Source: Prodigiosinella aquatilis (GTDB lineage: Bacteria; Pseudomonadota; Gammaproteobacteria; Enterobacterales; Enterobacteriaceae). Taken from it: a stretch of DNA of 64,000 nucleotides. Below, piece after piece: positions 43,167 through 51,543 of the stretch (positions within the stretch are counted from its first letter, which is position 1; the number at the start of each line of letters is the position of its first letter). The DNA lies in contig CP128857.1 of NCBI GenBank assembly GCA_030388725.1, positions 2,170,001 through 2,234,000 of the forward strand, in the 5' to 3' direction. A program made the position numbers and the translations under genes. Under the pieces are notes generated by a model. It searched no databases, was not told the origin of the DNA, and saw nothing but the letters and a program-made list of their open reading frames with translations.

Positions 43167-43499
43167 ATGAGACGGTACTTTATTGACGATGAAACACCTT
43201 GGGAAGAGTTGGGTGATGGCATCAAACGCAAAATCATCAGCTGGAGCGATGATCTGATGATGGTTTGCGTACATTTTGCTAAAGGTGCAATAGGCACGCC
43301 TCACAAACATGATATCCACGATCAGATTGCTTATGTGGCAGCGGGTAGTTTTGAAGTGATGATTGAAGGTGAAAAGCGAATTCTGAAAACCGGTGATGCT
43401 TATATGGCCGTGAAAAATGAAATGCACGGCGTTATCTCGTTGGAAGAGGGCAGTGTGTTGATCGACACATTTTCTCCCAAACGCGCAGATTTCCTCTGA
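43167..43499 (+). CDS. kdgF: KdgF, unsaturated galacturonate ring-opening cupin
   Basis: This 110-residue single-domain cupin converts 4,5-unsaturated galacturonate into its linear ketone, speeding flow to KduI. The metal-binding histidines are in TPHKHDIHDQ (about 44-53) and in EMHG (near 90). The ATG at 43167 has AAGGAGG eight bases upstream; the ATG at 43146 lies before that ribosome site, so it is not the start. It is divergent from kduI. Confidence 0.94.
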   Translation: MRRYFIDDETPWEELGDGIKRKIISWSDDLMMVCVHFAKGAIGTPHKHDIHDQIAYVAAGSFEVMIEGEKRILKTGDAYMAVKNEMHGVISLEEGSVLIDTFSPKRADFL

Positions 43500-43546
43500 C
43501 AGCGTGCCTGCATCGGTCAGAATGTGACCGATGCTTCTTTTTGTCA

Positions 43547-44212
43547 TCACATCACATCATTCACCTGTAACTGTTGCAGGGATGTGAGTTTCTTATCTGC
43601 CAGTACCCAGCGTGGATCATGTTGTAATTCTTTGGCGGGAACCACGATTGAGCGCATCCGTGCTGCTTTGGTGGCAAGCATCCCGTTGATGGAATCTTCC
43701 AGCGTGGCACACTGCAAAGGATGAACTCCGAGATCCCGTGCCGTCTGTAGATAAATTTCTGGATGCGGTTTGCTGTAAGGCAAGTGTTCTGCTGATACAA
43801 GTACGTCAAAATAATGTTCCAGGTTAAACATATGTAGTACTTGCAGCAACATTCGATCGGGAGATGCCGACGCAAGTCCGATTTTCAGGTTTTGCCGGCG
43901 ACACAGTTGTAAGGCATGTTCAACACCAGGAAGGAGCGGGCGACGTTCGGCCACTAACGCTAGTGCACGATCGATGATACGGGAGACAACTTCTTCGCGC
44001 TCCGGACCGGACCAGGGAGCTAGTTGATACCAGAGATCAACTACCATATCAATACGTAGCCCCAGTGTGTCGCTCATGGTTTCCTTTAACGTAGTATCGA
44101 TGCCCAGTGATGCAATCACTTCCAGTTCAGCCATTTCCCATAGTGGTTCCGAGTCAATCAGTAATCCGTCCATATCAAAAATCACAGCGTTAATCGGGTA
44201 AACAAAGGTCAT
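43547..44212 (-). CDS. hxpB: Hexitol phosphatase HxpB (HAD superfamily, YniC)
   Basis: This 221-residue HAD phosphatase acts in E. coli on 2-deoxyglucose 6-phosphate and hexitol phosphates. Motif I FDMDGLLIDSEP (nucleophile and acid/base aspartates), motif II SAS, motif III lysine in SKPHPE and motif IV LEDSINGM are in order. The ATG at 44212 has AAGGAG upstream; the longer frame to 44278 would add an unlike hydrophobic segment. In E. coli ydjM is its neighbour, but here the pectin locus intervenes. It converges with kdgF. Confidence 0.92.
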   Translation of the reverse strand: MTFVYPINAVIFDMDGLLIDSEPLWEMAELEVIASLGIDTTLKETMSDTLGLRIDMVVDLWYQLAPWSGPEREEVVSRIIDRALALVAERRPLLPGVEHALQLCRRQNLKIGLASASPDRMLLQVLHMFNLEHYFDVLVSAEHLPYSKPHPEIYLQTARDLGVHPLQCATLEDSINGMLATKAARMRSIVVPAKELQHDPRWVLADKKLTSLQQLQVNDVM

Positions 44213-44418
44213 CACCAAGCTCCTTGGGGAAAGAAACGCTAAAAGCCAACATAATATGACATCATTATACGTTAACATATTGCTAATAAAGGAGATGCAG
44301 AAAGAAATATTGACTGTATGTAAACGTGAAGTACCCTGCTAACGGGTTTTTATGTGTCTACACTGTTTGTTATCGGATTGGCGACATTTTTATACTGCGT
44401 CACTCACAAGGGGAACTC

Positions 44419-44967
44419 ATGACGTATCAACAGGCTGGCCGTGTTGCCGTGGTTAAACGTATCGCGGGATGGATTGTTTTTATTCCGGCTATGCTTTCGA
44501 CACTGATTTCACTGGCAAATCTTATTCATGCCTTTACAGAGAGGAAACAAGGAATTAATGGGGTGATGCAGGACTTTTTGCATTTGGTCGTGGAAGTTCT
44601 ACATTTTAATACACCTTTTCTGGATATTTTTTGGTATAACTCACCGGTTCCTGATTTCAACCACTTACAGGCTATTTCTACCATAATGTTCTGGTTAATC
44701 TATATGCTCATGTTTGTTGGTTTGGCGATGCAAGTATCTGGTGCTCGGTTGTCCCGGCAGGTGATTCATATACGTGAAGGATTGGAAGATCAACTTATCC
44801 TGGAGAAAGTAAAAGGAGTCGACGGTAAAACAAAAACGCAGTTGGAATCGCTGATAATGCTGCCCCGACATACGATTTTGGTTCAGTATTTCCCCCTGTA
44901 TGTATTGCCGGTCATCGTGGCCGTCATTGGCTATATGGTATTGAAACTGCTAGGGCTGGCGGTCTGA
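44419..44967 (+). CDS. yniB: YniB-family inner-membrane protein
   Basis: This 182-residue protein has three or four predicted membrane segments (about 16-36, 95-115 and 158-178 are clearest) and a charged middle region (IREGLEDQLILEK). It corresponds to E. coli YniB, of unknown function, and lies between hxpB (yniC) and yniA as there. AAGGGGAACTC precedes the ATG at 44419; an in-frame upstream ATG at 44326 lacks a ribosome site. Confidence 0.82.
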   Translation: MTYQQAGRVAVVKRIAGWIVFIPAMLSTLISLANLIHAFTERKQGINGVMQDFLHLVVEVLHFNTPFLDIFWYNSPVPDFNHLQAISTIMFWLIYMLMFVGLAMQVSGARLSRQVIHIREGLEDQLILEKVKGVDGKTKTQLESLIMLPRHTILVQYFPLYVLPVIVAVIGYMVLKLLGLAV

Positions 44968-45008
44968 GCGTTTATTACGGAGCGGATAAATGTCAGCTCC
45001 GTAATCAG

Positions 45009-45875
45009 TCAGTCCGCCGAGTAGAGTTGCTGTTCGATAGCCTGTTGAGCGGCAACAATATGTCTGCCACCAAATAAATTGGCACGATTAAGCAGATAAT
45101 AAATCTGATAAAGAGGTTGTCGTTCCACAAACCCCTTATCCAGTGGCCAGATGCTTTGATAACCATCGTATATTTGTGGCGGTAAGGCGGGATAAAGTGG
45201 CAACATGGCCAGATCGCATTCTCTGTCTCCCCAGTAACAGGCTGGATCAAACAGATAGGCTCCTTGAGGGCTGGCGGCACAGTTTGCGGGCCATAAATCA
45301 CCGTGTAGCAATGAAGGTTGCGGCTGGTGGCCAGCGAGACGTTCCTCGACCTGAGCAATCAGTGTATTTATCTCACCGAAATGCATACCTTTTTCCTCGG
45401 CTAGTTGCAATTGCCAGCCAATGCGTTGTTCTGAAAAAAATGTTGACCAGCGTCGTTGCCAACTATTGGGCTGAGTTGTTGTTGATAGATCATTGTCAAA
45501 ATCGAGACCAAACTGGGGTTGATCGCTCCACTGGTGCAAGTGCGCCAGTTGTTCCCCCAGACACCAGGCGCTGTGGGCATCTAATGGTTTGATGGTCAGA
45601 TATTCCAGCAACAAAAAGCTGTCATCGCGAAAGTGACCTACGCCATAAACTTTGGGTACATTTACGGTTTTGCTGCGAGCCAGTAGCTCAAGCTGTTCGG
45701 CCTCCGCCATGAATTTTGGCAGCATTTCCCGCACATCACATTTTACAAAAATCGTATACTCACCATAGCGCAGGTACCACGCAGGGTGAGTCTCACCTCC
45801 GGGTAGCTCCCGACGTTCCAGCATTTCGCCAGGTCCCAGCCGTTCTTCCAGTAATTGGCTAATTATCTGCCACAT
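45009..45875 (-). CDS. yniA: Fructosamine kinase family protein YniA
   Basis: This 288-residue protein-kinase-like enzyme carries the phosphotransfer loop HGDLWPANC (about 195-203) and the metal-binding FDPACYWGDRECDLAM. The family phosphorylates sugars linked to protein amines (fructosamines or ribulosamines), which can reverse glycation. The true substrate of YniA is not firmly known. It converges with yniB. Confidence 0.9.
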   Translation of the reverse strand: MWQIISQLLEERLGPGEMLERRELPGGETHPAWYLRYGEYTIFVKCDVREMLPKFMAEAEQLELLARSKTVNVPKVYGVGHFRDDSFLLLEYLTIKPLDAHSAWCLGEQLAHLHQWSDQPQFGLDFDNDLSTTTQPNSWQRRWSTFFSEQRIGWQLQLAEEKGMHFGEINTLIAQVEERLAGHQPQPSLLHGDLWPANCAASPQGAYLFDPACYWGDRECDLAMLPLYPALPPQIYDGYQSIWPLDKGFVERQPLYQIYYLLNRANLFGGRHIVAAQQAIEQQLYSAD

Positions 45876-47021
45876 GGGGTCATCTCCTGTCGATGTTTCC
45901 GATATATCATTACGTTAGCGATTTATGCAGTACAAAAACTGAATCTGACGCACACCCGAGACTTTACGTGTTTATTAACGGGATAGCTGAGCGAAAAGTC
46001 GTGATGCTGTGAATACACTATCGTCGATAATCCGCTGTTGTCACTGTGAACCACAATAATAATCATCAGAGATCGGTTAGCAACTGCGGAGTATGACAGT
46101 GCATTTTGACGTGATGACCGACGGTTCATAGGCATCCCTTAGCTGCTCTTCTAATAGATGGAAACGACATTGCTCGAATGAGGAAACCAACAGGGAGCAT
46201 GAAAGTATAAGCAATGAAACAGAAAATATAGCCAGCACCGAATTTTTATTTTATTGATAATCCTGATGTTGTGGCTTACAGCCGCGGCTGATCAAACTGT
46301 ATTCACTTTAAGGTGTCAATGTGACGCTAAGTTAACCGGGCATATTGTGTGTTAATTCCTTCTGTTTGCTGCCAAGCATATAAACCTGACTGATTAGAAA
46401 TAATAGTGTTATCACCATTAAAAAAGTTCACTATCGAGATTACTGAATAGCTATTCGAACGGTTTAGGGAAAGTGTTGATGCAAGGTTGAACTATTTATT
46501 TTAGCAAACAATTTTATCATGCAAGTAGTGATGACAATAAAAAAAGAGGCTTTATATCACCTTTGTTTCATTATTATTGCCTTGACAAGCAATCACATGA
46601 GGTAACTGTAACAAACCACTCTGGCACGTGATCGCATGGGAAAGATTTTCTTATCATTTTCAACGAATAAGTAACACCACTTACACAGTCGTTAGTGGGC
46701 GTGAACACAATTCCCTGTACTGAATTTGTACACTCTACACAGTATGGTAATAATGTTTTGTTATGTTCAACGTGTCAGCTCAATTAATTAAGCGTATCGA
46801 CTTGCGTAATCACGATATTATGCACATAATCAAATCATTGGGCGTGCCGTCTGATGATGTATTTCTGTGTTCAATATAGCAACTTGATGCGAATTGATAT
46901 ATTAGTAAAACATTAAAAGACCTAATTTGTGCGGCATGTCCATCACTGGCAAAAAATGGCTTGCCAATGATTACAGAGTGTGTAATAACGCATCTGGGTA
47001 AAACGAGGTACAGTTCTGTAT
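45876..47021. other. 1.1-kb gap between yniA and yobF
   Basis: I see no convincing gene. Two short open frames exist (45893-46012, 39 codons; 46763-46879, 38 codons), but neither has a ribosome site or a known relative. The last 250 bases probably contain the yobF-cspC promoter and a long leader. A hairpin at 46942-46971 (ATCACTGGCA / TGCCAATGAT, one mismatch) lies 50 bases upstream of yobF. Confidence 0.5.
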
Positions 47022-47138
47022 ATGAATGGCATTTTCAGTAAAGAAGTTATGAGTACAAACGTTAGCGTTGAATACCACTTCTCTGCCGATCCTTATTTTA
47101 GTGCCTCAAGCAGTAACGACTCTGATTTGTATGTATGA
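47022..47138 (+). CDS. yobF: YobF small stress protein
   Basis: This 38-residue open frame begins MNGIFSKEVMSTNVSVEY, matching E. coli YobF (MCGIFSKEVLSKHVDVEY, 47 residues) clearly through about residue 32 and then ending earlier. It lies 39 bases upstream of cspC, the yobF-cspC arrangement of E. coli, where YobF accumulates after heat shock and other stress. The function is unknown. The homology across two thirds of its length makes this a real gene despite its size. Confidence 0.85.
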   Translation: MNGIFSKEVMSTNVSVEYHFSADPYFSASSSNDSDLYV

Positions 47139-47177
47139 CGCCTCTGTGCGGTTTAAACTATTAAAGGAAATTTTGAA

Positions 47178-47387
47178 ATGGCAAAGATTAAAGGTCAGGT
47201 TAAGTGGTTCAACGAGTCTAAAGGCTTTGGTTTTATCACTCCGGCTGATGGCAGCAAAGATGTGTTCGTTCACTTCTCTGCAATTCAAGGTAACGGCTTC
47301 AAAACACTGGCAGAAGGCCAGAATGTAGAGTTTGAAATTCAGGATGGTCAGAAAGGTCCGTCTGCCGTTAACGTTACTGCGCTGTAA
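47178..47387 (+). CDS. cspC: Cold-shock-family RNA chaperone CspC
   Basis: This 69-residue OB-fold protein has RNP1 KGFGFI and RNP2 VFVHF. It differs from E. coli CspC at only a few positions and is nearer to CspC than CspE (for example AKIKGQ, FVHFSAIQGNGF). CspC is a constitutive RNA-binding protein that melts RNA structure and stabilises stress mRNAs such as rpoS. TTAAAGGAAATTTTGAA precedes the start. rlmA lies downstream, as in E. coli. Confidence 0.95.
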   Translation: MAKIKGQVKWFNESKGFGFITPADGSKDVFVHFSAIQGNGFKTLAEGQNVEFEIQDGQKGPSAVNVTAL

Positions 47388-47404
47388 TTTTCAGCCTGCG
47401 TAGC

Positions 47405-47436
47405 AAAACCCGCCTTGGTGCGGGTTTTTTGCTTTT
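47405..47436 (+). terminator. Terminator of yobF-cspC
   Basis: A 9-bp stem AAAACCCGC / GCGGGTTTT with a six-base loop is followed by a T tract, 18 bases after the cspC stop. Confidence 0.92.
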
Positions 47437-47475
47437 CTGGTTTCCAACAGTTAATGAAAAAGAAAAAGGATGGGA

Positions 47476-48303
47476 ATGTTTTTAGCACCATACCAATGTC
47501 CATTGTGCCATCAGCCTTTGAACCTGGAATCACAACGCTGGTCATGTGGACATCATCACTTTGATTGTGCCAAAGAAGGGTATGTGAATTTATTACCGGT
47601 ACAGTTCAAACGCTCAAAACAGCCAGGTGATAGTGCTGAAATGATGCGGGCCCGACGCGTATTTCTTGATGCGGGGCATTATCAGCCATTGCGAGATTAT
47701 CTAACGGGTCATCTTGATTCTCACTTGTCTCCGTCTGCGACAACTGTTCTGGATATCGGTTGTGGGGAAGGGTACTACACAGCGGCGCTAGCCGATTGTC
47801 TGTCGCAACATAATGCTATACAGGTATATGGGCTGGATGTCTCTAAAGTGGCTATTCAGCGAGCCGCTAAACGTTACCGGCAGGTGTGTTTTTGCGTAGC
47901 ATCCAGCCAGCGTTTACCATTTAATCCTGAATCAATGGATGCCGTGCTGAAGATTTATGCACCTTGCAATGACGAAGAGCTAAAGAGGGTGGTAAAACCT
48001 GGCGGTATTGTTATCACGGTATCGCCAGGCCCTAGACATCTTTATCAATTGAAGGCCCAGGTATATCAGGATGTGATGCTGCATCCGATCAGAAAAGAAA
48101 TATTGTCTGGTTTCAATCAAATTGATGAGCATAGCGTGCAATACCAAATGGTGCTCACCGGGCAAGAAAGTGCCGCATTATTACAGATGACACCATTCGC
48201 ATGGCGGGCGGTGCCAGATGTGGGACAGCAATTAAAAGAACGAGAAAGTTTCGCGTGTGAAACCGATTTTATTATTCGTACTCATCAGCGTCAGATTGAA
48301 TGA
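47476..48303 (+). CDS. rlmA: 23S rRNA (guanine745-N1)-methyltransferase RlmA
   Basis: This 275-residue SAM-dependent methyltransferase modifies G745 of 23S rRNA. An N-terminal zinc finger (CPLC, then C and H near residues 24-28) precedes the Rossmann domain with LDIGCGEGYYT (about 90-100). It matches E. coli RlmA (RrmA) along its length. Two in-frame ATGs are close together; 47476 is preferred because AAGG lies at a normal distance, 47470 being the alternative. Confidence 0.93.
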   Translation: MFLAPYQCPLCHQPLNLESQRWSCGHHHFDCAKEGYVNLLPVQFKRSKQPGDSAEMMRARRVFLDAGHYQPLRDYLTGHLDSHLSPSATTVLDIGCGEGYYTAALADCLSQHNAIQVYGLDVSKVAIQRAAKRYRQVCFCVASSQRLPFNPESMDAVLKIYAPCNDEELKRVVKPGGIVITVSPGPRHLYQLKAQVYQDVMLHPIRKEILSGFNQIDEHSVQYQMVLTGQESAALLQMTPFAWRAVPDVGQQLKERESFACETDFIIRTHQRQIE

Positions 48304-48355
48304 AAAACAGCGAATGTTGTTTTACCCGCAGACAAAAACTGCTGCGGATAAAATA

Positions 48356-48928
48356 TCAGGCTAAATTGATCAAATGTTCATAAAGAATATTACAGCCAAT
48401 GCCTATCAGCACCAGACCACCAATAATCTCTGCTTTCTTGCCAAGAATAGGCCCGACGTGACGACCAATTAACATGCCGAACGTTACCATAATCATGGTC
48501 GCACACCCAATCGCCATTGCGGTATGAAAAATATTAACCTGTAGGAAAGCAAGTCCCACGCCTATTGCCAGTGCATCCAGGCTGGTTGCTATCGCAGTGC
48601 AAATTAAAACCAACAGGCTGTGTTTACTGATCTTTTCGCACTGACAGGTGTTCTTGTTTTTTATGCCTCCCATAATCATACGCCCGCCAAGTATTAACAG
48701 CAGACTAAACGCTATCCAATGATCCCATTCGGCGATAAAACGGCTGGCATAAAACCCCAGTGCCCAACCGATAAGCGGCGTTATGGCTTCTATGATGCCA
48801 AAAATTAAACCGGTGCGGATAGCTTCACTAAAGCGAGGTTTGTGCAGTGTGGCACCTTTACCGATGGAAGCAGCGAAAGCATCCATAGACATGCCAAAAG
48901 CAAGAATAAGCGTTGCAGATAAATTCAT
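48356..48928 (-). CDS. mntP: Manganese exporter MntP
   Basis: This 190-residue inner-membrane Mn(II) efflux pump is built from six membrane segments in two DUF204 repeats. The paired aspartate motifs in MSMDAFAASIGKG (about 13-25) and TSLDALAIGVGLA (about 115-127) form the transport path. A yybP-ykoY riboswitch in the leader should switch expression on when Mn2+ is high. GAGG lies nine bases before the start. It converges with rlmA. Confidence 0.95.
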   Translation of the reverse strand: MNLSATLILAFGMSMDAFAASIGKGATLHKPRFSEAIRTGLIFGIIEAITPLIGWALGFYASRFIAEWDHWIAFSLLLILGGRMIMGGIKNKNTCQCEKISKHSLLVLICTAIATSLDALAIGVGLAFLQVNIFHTAMAIGCATMIMVTFGMLIGRHVGPILGKKAEIIGGLVLIGIGCNILYEHLINLA

Positions 48929-48997
48929 AGTTCATAGCCTCGGCTGGACGGTTATCCATATCCACGTCATTCACCCCCAACCATAACGGTGAATTCC

Positions 48998-49105
48998 GTG
49001 TCTATGGTCTCGCCTGCCAGCTTGGCCGTTCGCACCACGTTTTCAGAAAACGAGTATGTTGACACGAACATTCCTGATAGGTTCTTCAGGAATCGGCTAC
49101 TCCCC
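48998..49105 (-). promoter_or_regulatory. yybP-ykoY manganese riboswitch of mntP
   Basis: On the minus strand the leader begins with GGGGAGTAGCCGA (from 49105). It continues with a hairpin ATTCCTGAAGAACCTATCAGGAAT, CAACATACTCGTT, and closes with GGCAGGCGAGACCATAGACA (to about 48998). These are the hallmark blocks of the yybP-ykoY class as found before E. coli mntP. Downstream, ATTCACC and GGTGAAT (about 48969-48994) form a further hairpin before the ribosome site that may be the switching element. Confidence 0.88.
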
Positions 49106-49312
49106 AATGACTGCGCAACACTAACATATTATTCAGGCAGGAAACAACAGCAAATATGGTAGGGTTTAATAACGAAAAGTGATAATAATTTTCATTTCTG
49201 GTGTAAATGGAATGGTTGGTTAAAATAGCAACAAAATAATGTGGTTAAAATAACATCATATTCTTTGTGGAATATTTATTGATTGATGCGAACAAATAGA
49301 ATATTTAATAAC

Positions 49313-49771
49313 TTATTGATTTTCAATCATAAAATTATAAATTTTTTCTAAGTCGTCCAACTGTTGAACATTAATTAGTAGGCGCCGTTGTTCAAGCTCT
49401 ATTACCAGAATGCCATCTTCAGATAAATTTATATTTTTAATACGGCGATACGCAATAAAGATATTGGCATAGAAAAAACCTTGTGATTTGAACAATAATT
49501 TTGGATGTCGAATATAAGCGATATATATTGCCACTAACGCCAGAAAAGAAAGTAAAAAGGTTGTCAGTGGTGTTCCCTGCGTGGTGATGTTTTTATAAAT
49601 AAGAATAGCGATAAGACCGATAAAAATAAATGTATCTAAACGATTGCTGCGACGAAGATAGACACAGAGTTGGGTAGTACCTTGAAGACGAGCCATGATG
49701 AATTCATCATAGATAGCGTAAAGCAGGGCAATGATAATAGAAATTATCAAGGCAATATCGGTAACTGACAT
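49313..49771 (-). CDS. yobD: YobD-family (DUF986) inner-membrane protein
   Basis: This 152-residue protein has three predicted membrane segments in its first 100 residues and a soluble C-terminal part (RIKNINLSEDGILVIELEQRRLL) strongly conserved with E. coli YobD. The function is unknown. The ATG at 49771 is preceded by GGAGCC; an upstream frame would run back into manZ. It follows manZ by 47 bases, with a GC-rich hairpin CCGGGGG-TTT-CCCCCCGG (49792-49809) between that may separate its expression from the PTS genes. The 384 bases downstream, before mntP, contain the mntP leader. Confidence 0.88.
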   Translation of the reverse strand: MSVTDIALIISIIIALLYAIYDEFIMARLQGTTQLCVYLRRSNRLDTFIFIGLIAILIYKNITTQGTPLTTFLLSFLALVAIYIAYIRHPKLLFKSQGFFYANIFIAYRRIKNINLSEDGILVIELEQRRLLINVQQLDDLEKIYNFMIENQ

Positions 49772-49818
49772 GTATGGCTCCGTGAAGCGTGCCGGGGGTT
49801 TCCCCCCGGACGTATAAA

Positions 49819-50661
49819 TTACAGCCCCAACAGGCCGATCCAATAACCAAAAATACCAATGGCAAAGAAGCCAATAATCAGCCACAACGCATTAATCTTA
49901 CGCCGTAGCAGCCACATGCATCCAAAGGTCAGTAATAATGGCACCAGACCGGGCATTAACTGGTCCAGAACGGACTGTATTGTAGTAACGGTTGTTTGTC
50001 CATTTGCGTTGGTTATTCGTGAAACCACCAGTGGTATATTCACGTGTGTCCACTTATTAACCAGCGCCCCCATGACGAAAAGACCGAGAATCGATGAGCC
50101 TTCTGTCAGTTTTTGCAGCAATCCACCACCCATATCACCAACAATGGCGACGCCTTTCTGGTAGCCATATGCTACGCCATAGTAACGGACCAGCAAACGC
50201 ACCAGGTTAAATAATACGAAGAACAGAATCGGGCCAAGCAGACTACCGCTCATTGCAATACCGGCCCCGAGGGCAGCAAAAACCGGACGAGCGGTTCCCC
50301 AGAATATCGGATCGCCGACACCAGCCAGAGGCCCCATCAACCCGACTTTCAGACCGTTGATGGCAGCATCATCAATTGGTGCACCGTTAGCACGTTCTTC
50401 TTCCATCGCCATCGTTACCCCAAGAATCGGGGCGGCGACAAACGGTTGAGTATTGAAGAACTCCAGATGGCGTCTGATAGCCTGTTTCCGTTCCTCAGAG
50501 TTTTCCGGGTAGAGGCGACGGATCACCGGCACCATGGAAAAGCAGAAACCCAACGCCTGCATACGTTCAAAGTTCCACGACCCCTGAAACAGGTTGGAGC
50601 GAATAAATACCGCGCGGATATCGCTGGCCGTGAGTTTTTTATCATGTGTTGAATCAACCAT
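49819..50661 (-). CDS. manZ: Mannose PTS permease subunit IID
   Basis: This 280-residue membrane subunit, with ManY, forms the channel for mannose, glucose, glucosamine and related sugars. It matches E. coli ManZ closely (SNLFQGSWNFERMQALGF, GPLAGVGDPIFWGT). The ATG at 50661 has AGGAG ten bases upstream and gives the family start MVDST; the ATG at 50670 lies closer to that site. The gap to manY is 14 bases. Confidence 0.97.
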   Translation of the reverse strand: MVDSTHDKKLTASDIRAVFIRSNLFQGSWNFERMQALGFCFSMVPVIRRLYPENSEERKQAIRRHLEFFNTQPFVAAPILGVTMAMEEERANGAPIDDAAINGLKVGLMGPLAGVGDPIFWGTARPVFAALGAGIAMSGSLLGPILFFVLFNLVRLLVRYYGVAYGYQKGVAIVGDMGGGLLQKLTEGSSILGLFVMGALVNKWTHVNIPLVVSRITNANGQTTVTTIQSVLDQLMPGLVPLLLTFGCMWLLRRKINALWLIIGFFAIGIFGYWIGLLGL

Positions 50662-50675
50662 TTCTCTCACTCCTG

Positions 50676-51476
50676 TTAGTCCAGTTCGTTATCAAGGTCG
50701 TTTTTGCTATATGCATCAGCAGAGGAGACTTGCATCTTGTTGTATTTCGGGTTGAGCTGGATATATAACACCGCCATTACCACGCCAATGACACCCAGCG
50801 CGACCAGGTTGAAGTTGGTGAAAGCCGCAGTAACAAAGCCCAGATAATAGAATGGCATCAGATAGCCTGCACGCATCATATTGATGACCATGGCGTAACC
50901 GACGACAACGATCATCCCCCCGGCGATAGTCAACCCATTGGTAATCACCTCTGGGATAGACGAGAGTGCGGAGTGAACCACTTCCGTACCCACTGAAACG
51001 GCGACAATCACTGCCGGGATGGCAATACGCATGGCTTGTAGCAGCAGAGCAGAAACGTGAATCCAACTGATAGCGGAGAGATTACCGCGTTCCGCCGCGC
51101 TATCTGCGGCATGTTGGAAAGCAACGGTAATAGTACGAACAATAATGGTGAGCACCTGGCCTGCGGCGGCCAGAGGAATAGCTAAGGCAATCCCGGCCCC
51201 AATGCTTTGACCACCAGCAATAACCAAAATGGTGGAAATGATAGAAGCTAGTGCGGCATCAGGCGCAACAGCTGCACCGATGTTCATCCAACCCAACGCG
51301 ATCATTTCCAACGTACCGCCGATAATAACCCCTGTTTTTACATCACCTAATACAAAGCCGATTAACGTACAGGCGACCAACGGGCGGTGGAACTGGAATT
51401 CGTCAAGAATAGATCCCATGCCCGAGACACAAGCTACGATAAATATCAGCACAATTTGAAGTGTGGTGATCTCCAT
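50676..51476 (-). CDS. manY: Mannose PTS permease subunit IIC
   Basis: This 266-residue hydrophobic subunit has about eight membrane segments. Family markers are FQFHRPLVACTLIGFVLGD and GGTLEMIALGWMNIGAA. It is also the receptor component used by some bacteriocins and by lambda DNA entry in E. coli. It follows manX after 67 bases, on the same transcript. Confidence 0.97.
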   Translation of the reverse strand: MEITTLQIVLIFIVACVSGMGSILDEFQFHRPLVACTLIGFVLGDVKTGVIIGGTLEMIALGWMNIGAAVAPDAALASIISTILVIAGGQSIGAGIALAIPLAAAGQVLTIIVRTITVAFQHAADSAAERGNLSAISWIHVSALLLQAMRIAIPAVIVAVSVGTEVVHSALSSIPEVITNGLTIAGGMIVVVGYAMVINMMRAGYLMPFYYLGFVTAAFTNFNLVALGVIGVVMAVLYIQLNPKYNKMQVSSADAYSKNDLDNELD

Positions 51477-51543
51477 TGTACTTCTCCTGTGAGAATAGAT
51501 TTCTGAGTAATTAAACCGTTATAAACCCTATTTTGTTGCTGCG

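Noticed and set aside
45893..46012. 39-codon open frame upstream of yniA
   Set aside because: It has no ribosome site and no recognisable product; it overlaps the presumed yniA promoter.
46763..46879. 38-codon open frame (MFNVSAQLIKRID...) before yobF
   Set aside because: It has no Shine-Dalgarno sequence or family resemblance. I compared it with MgrB and YobF and it matches neither; it could be revisited with ribosome profiling.
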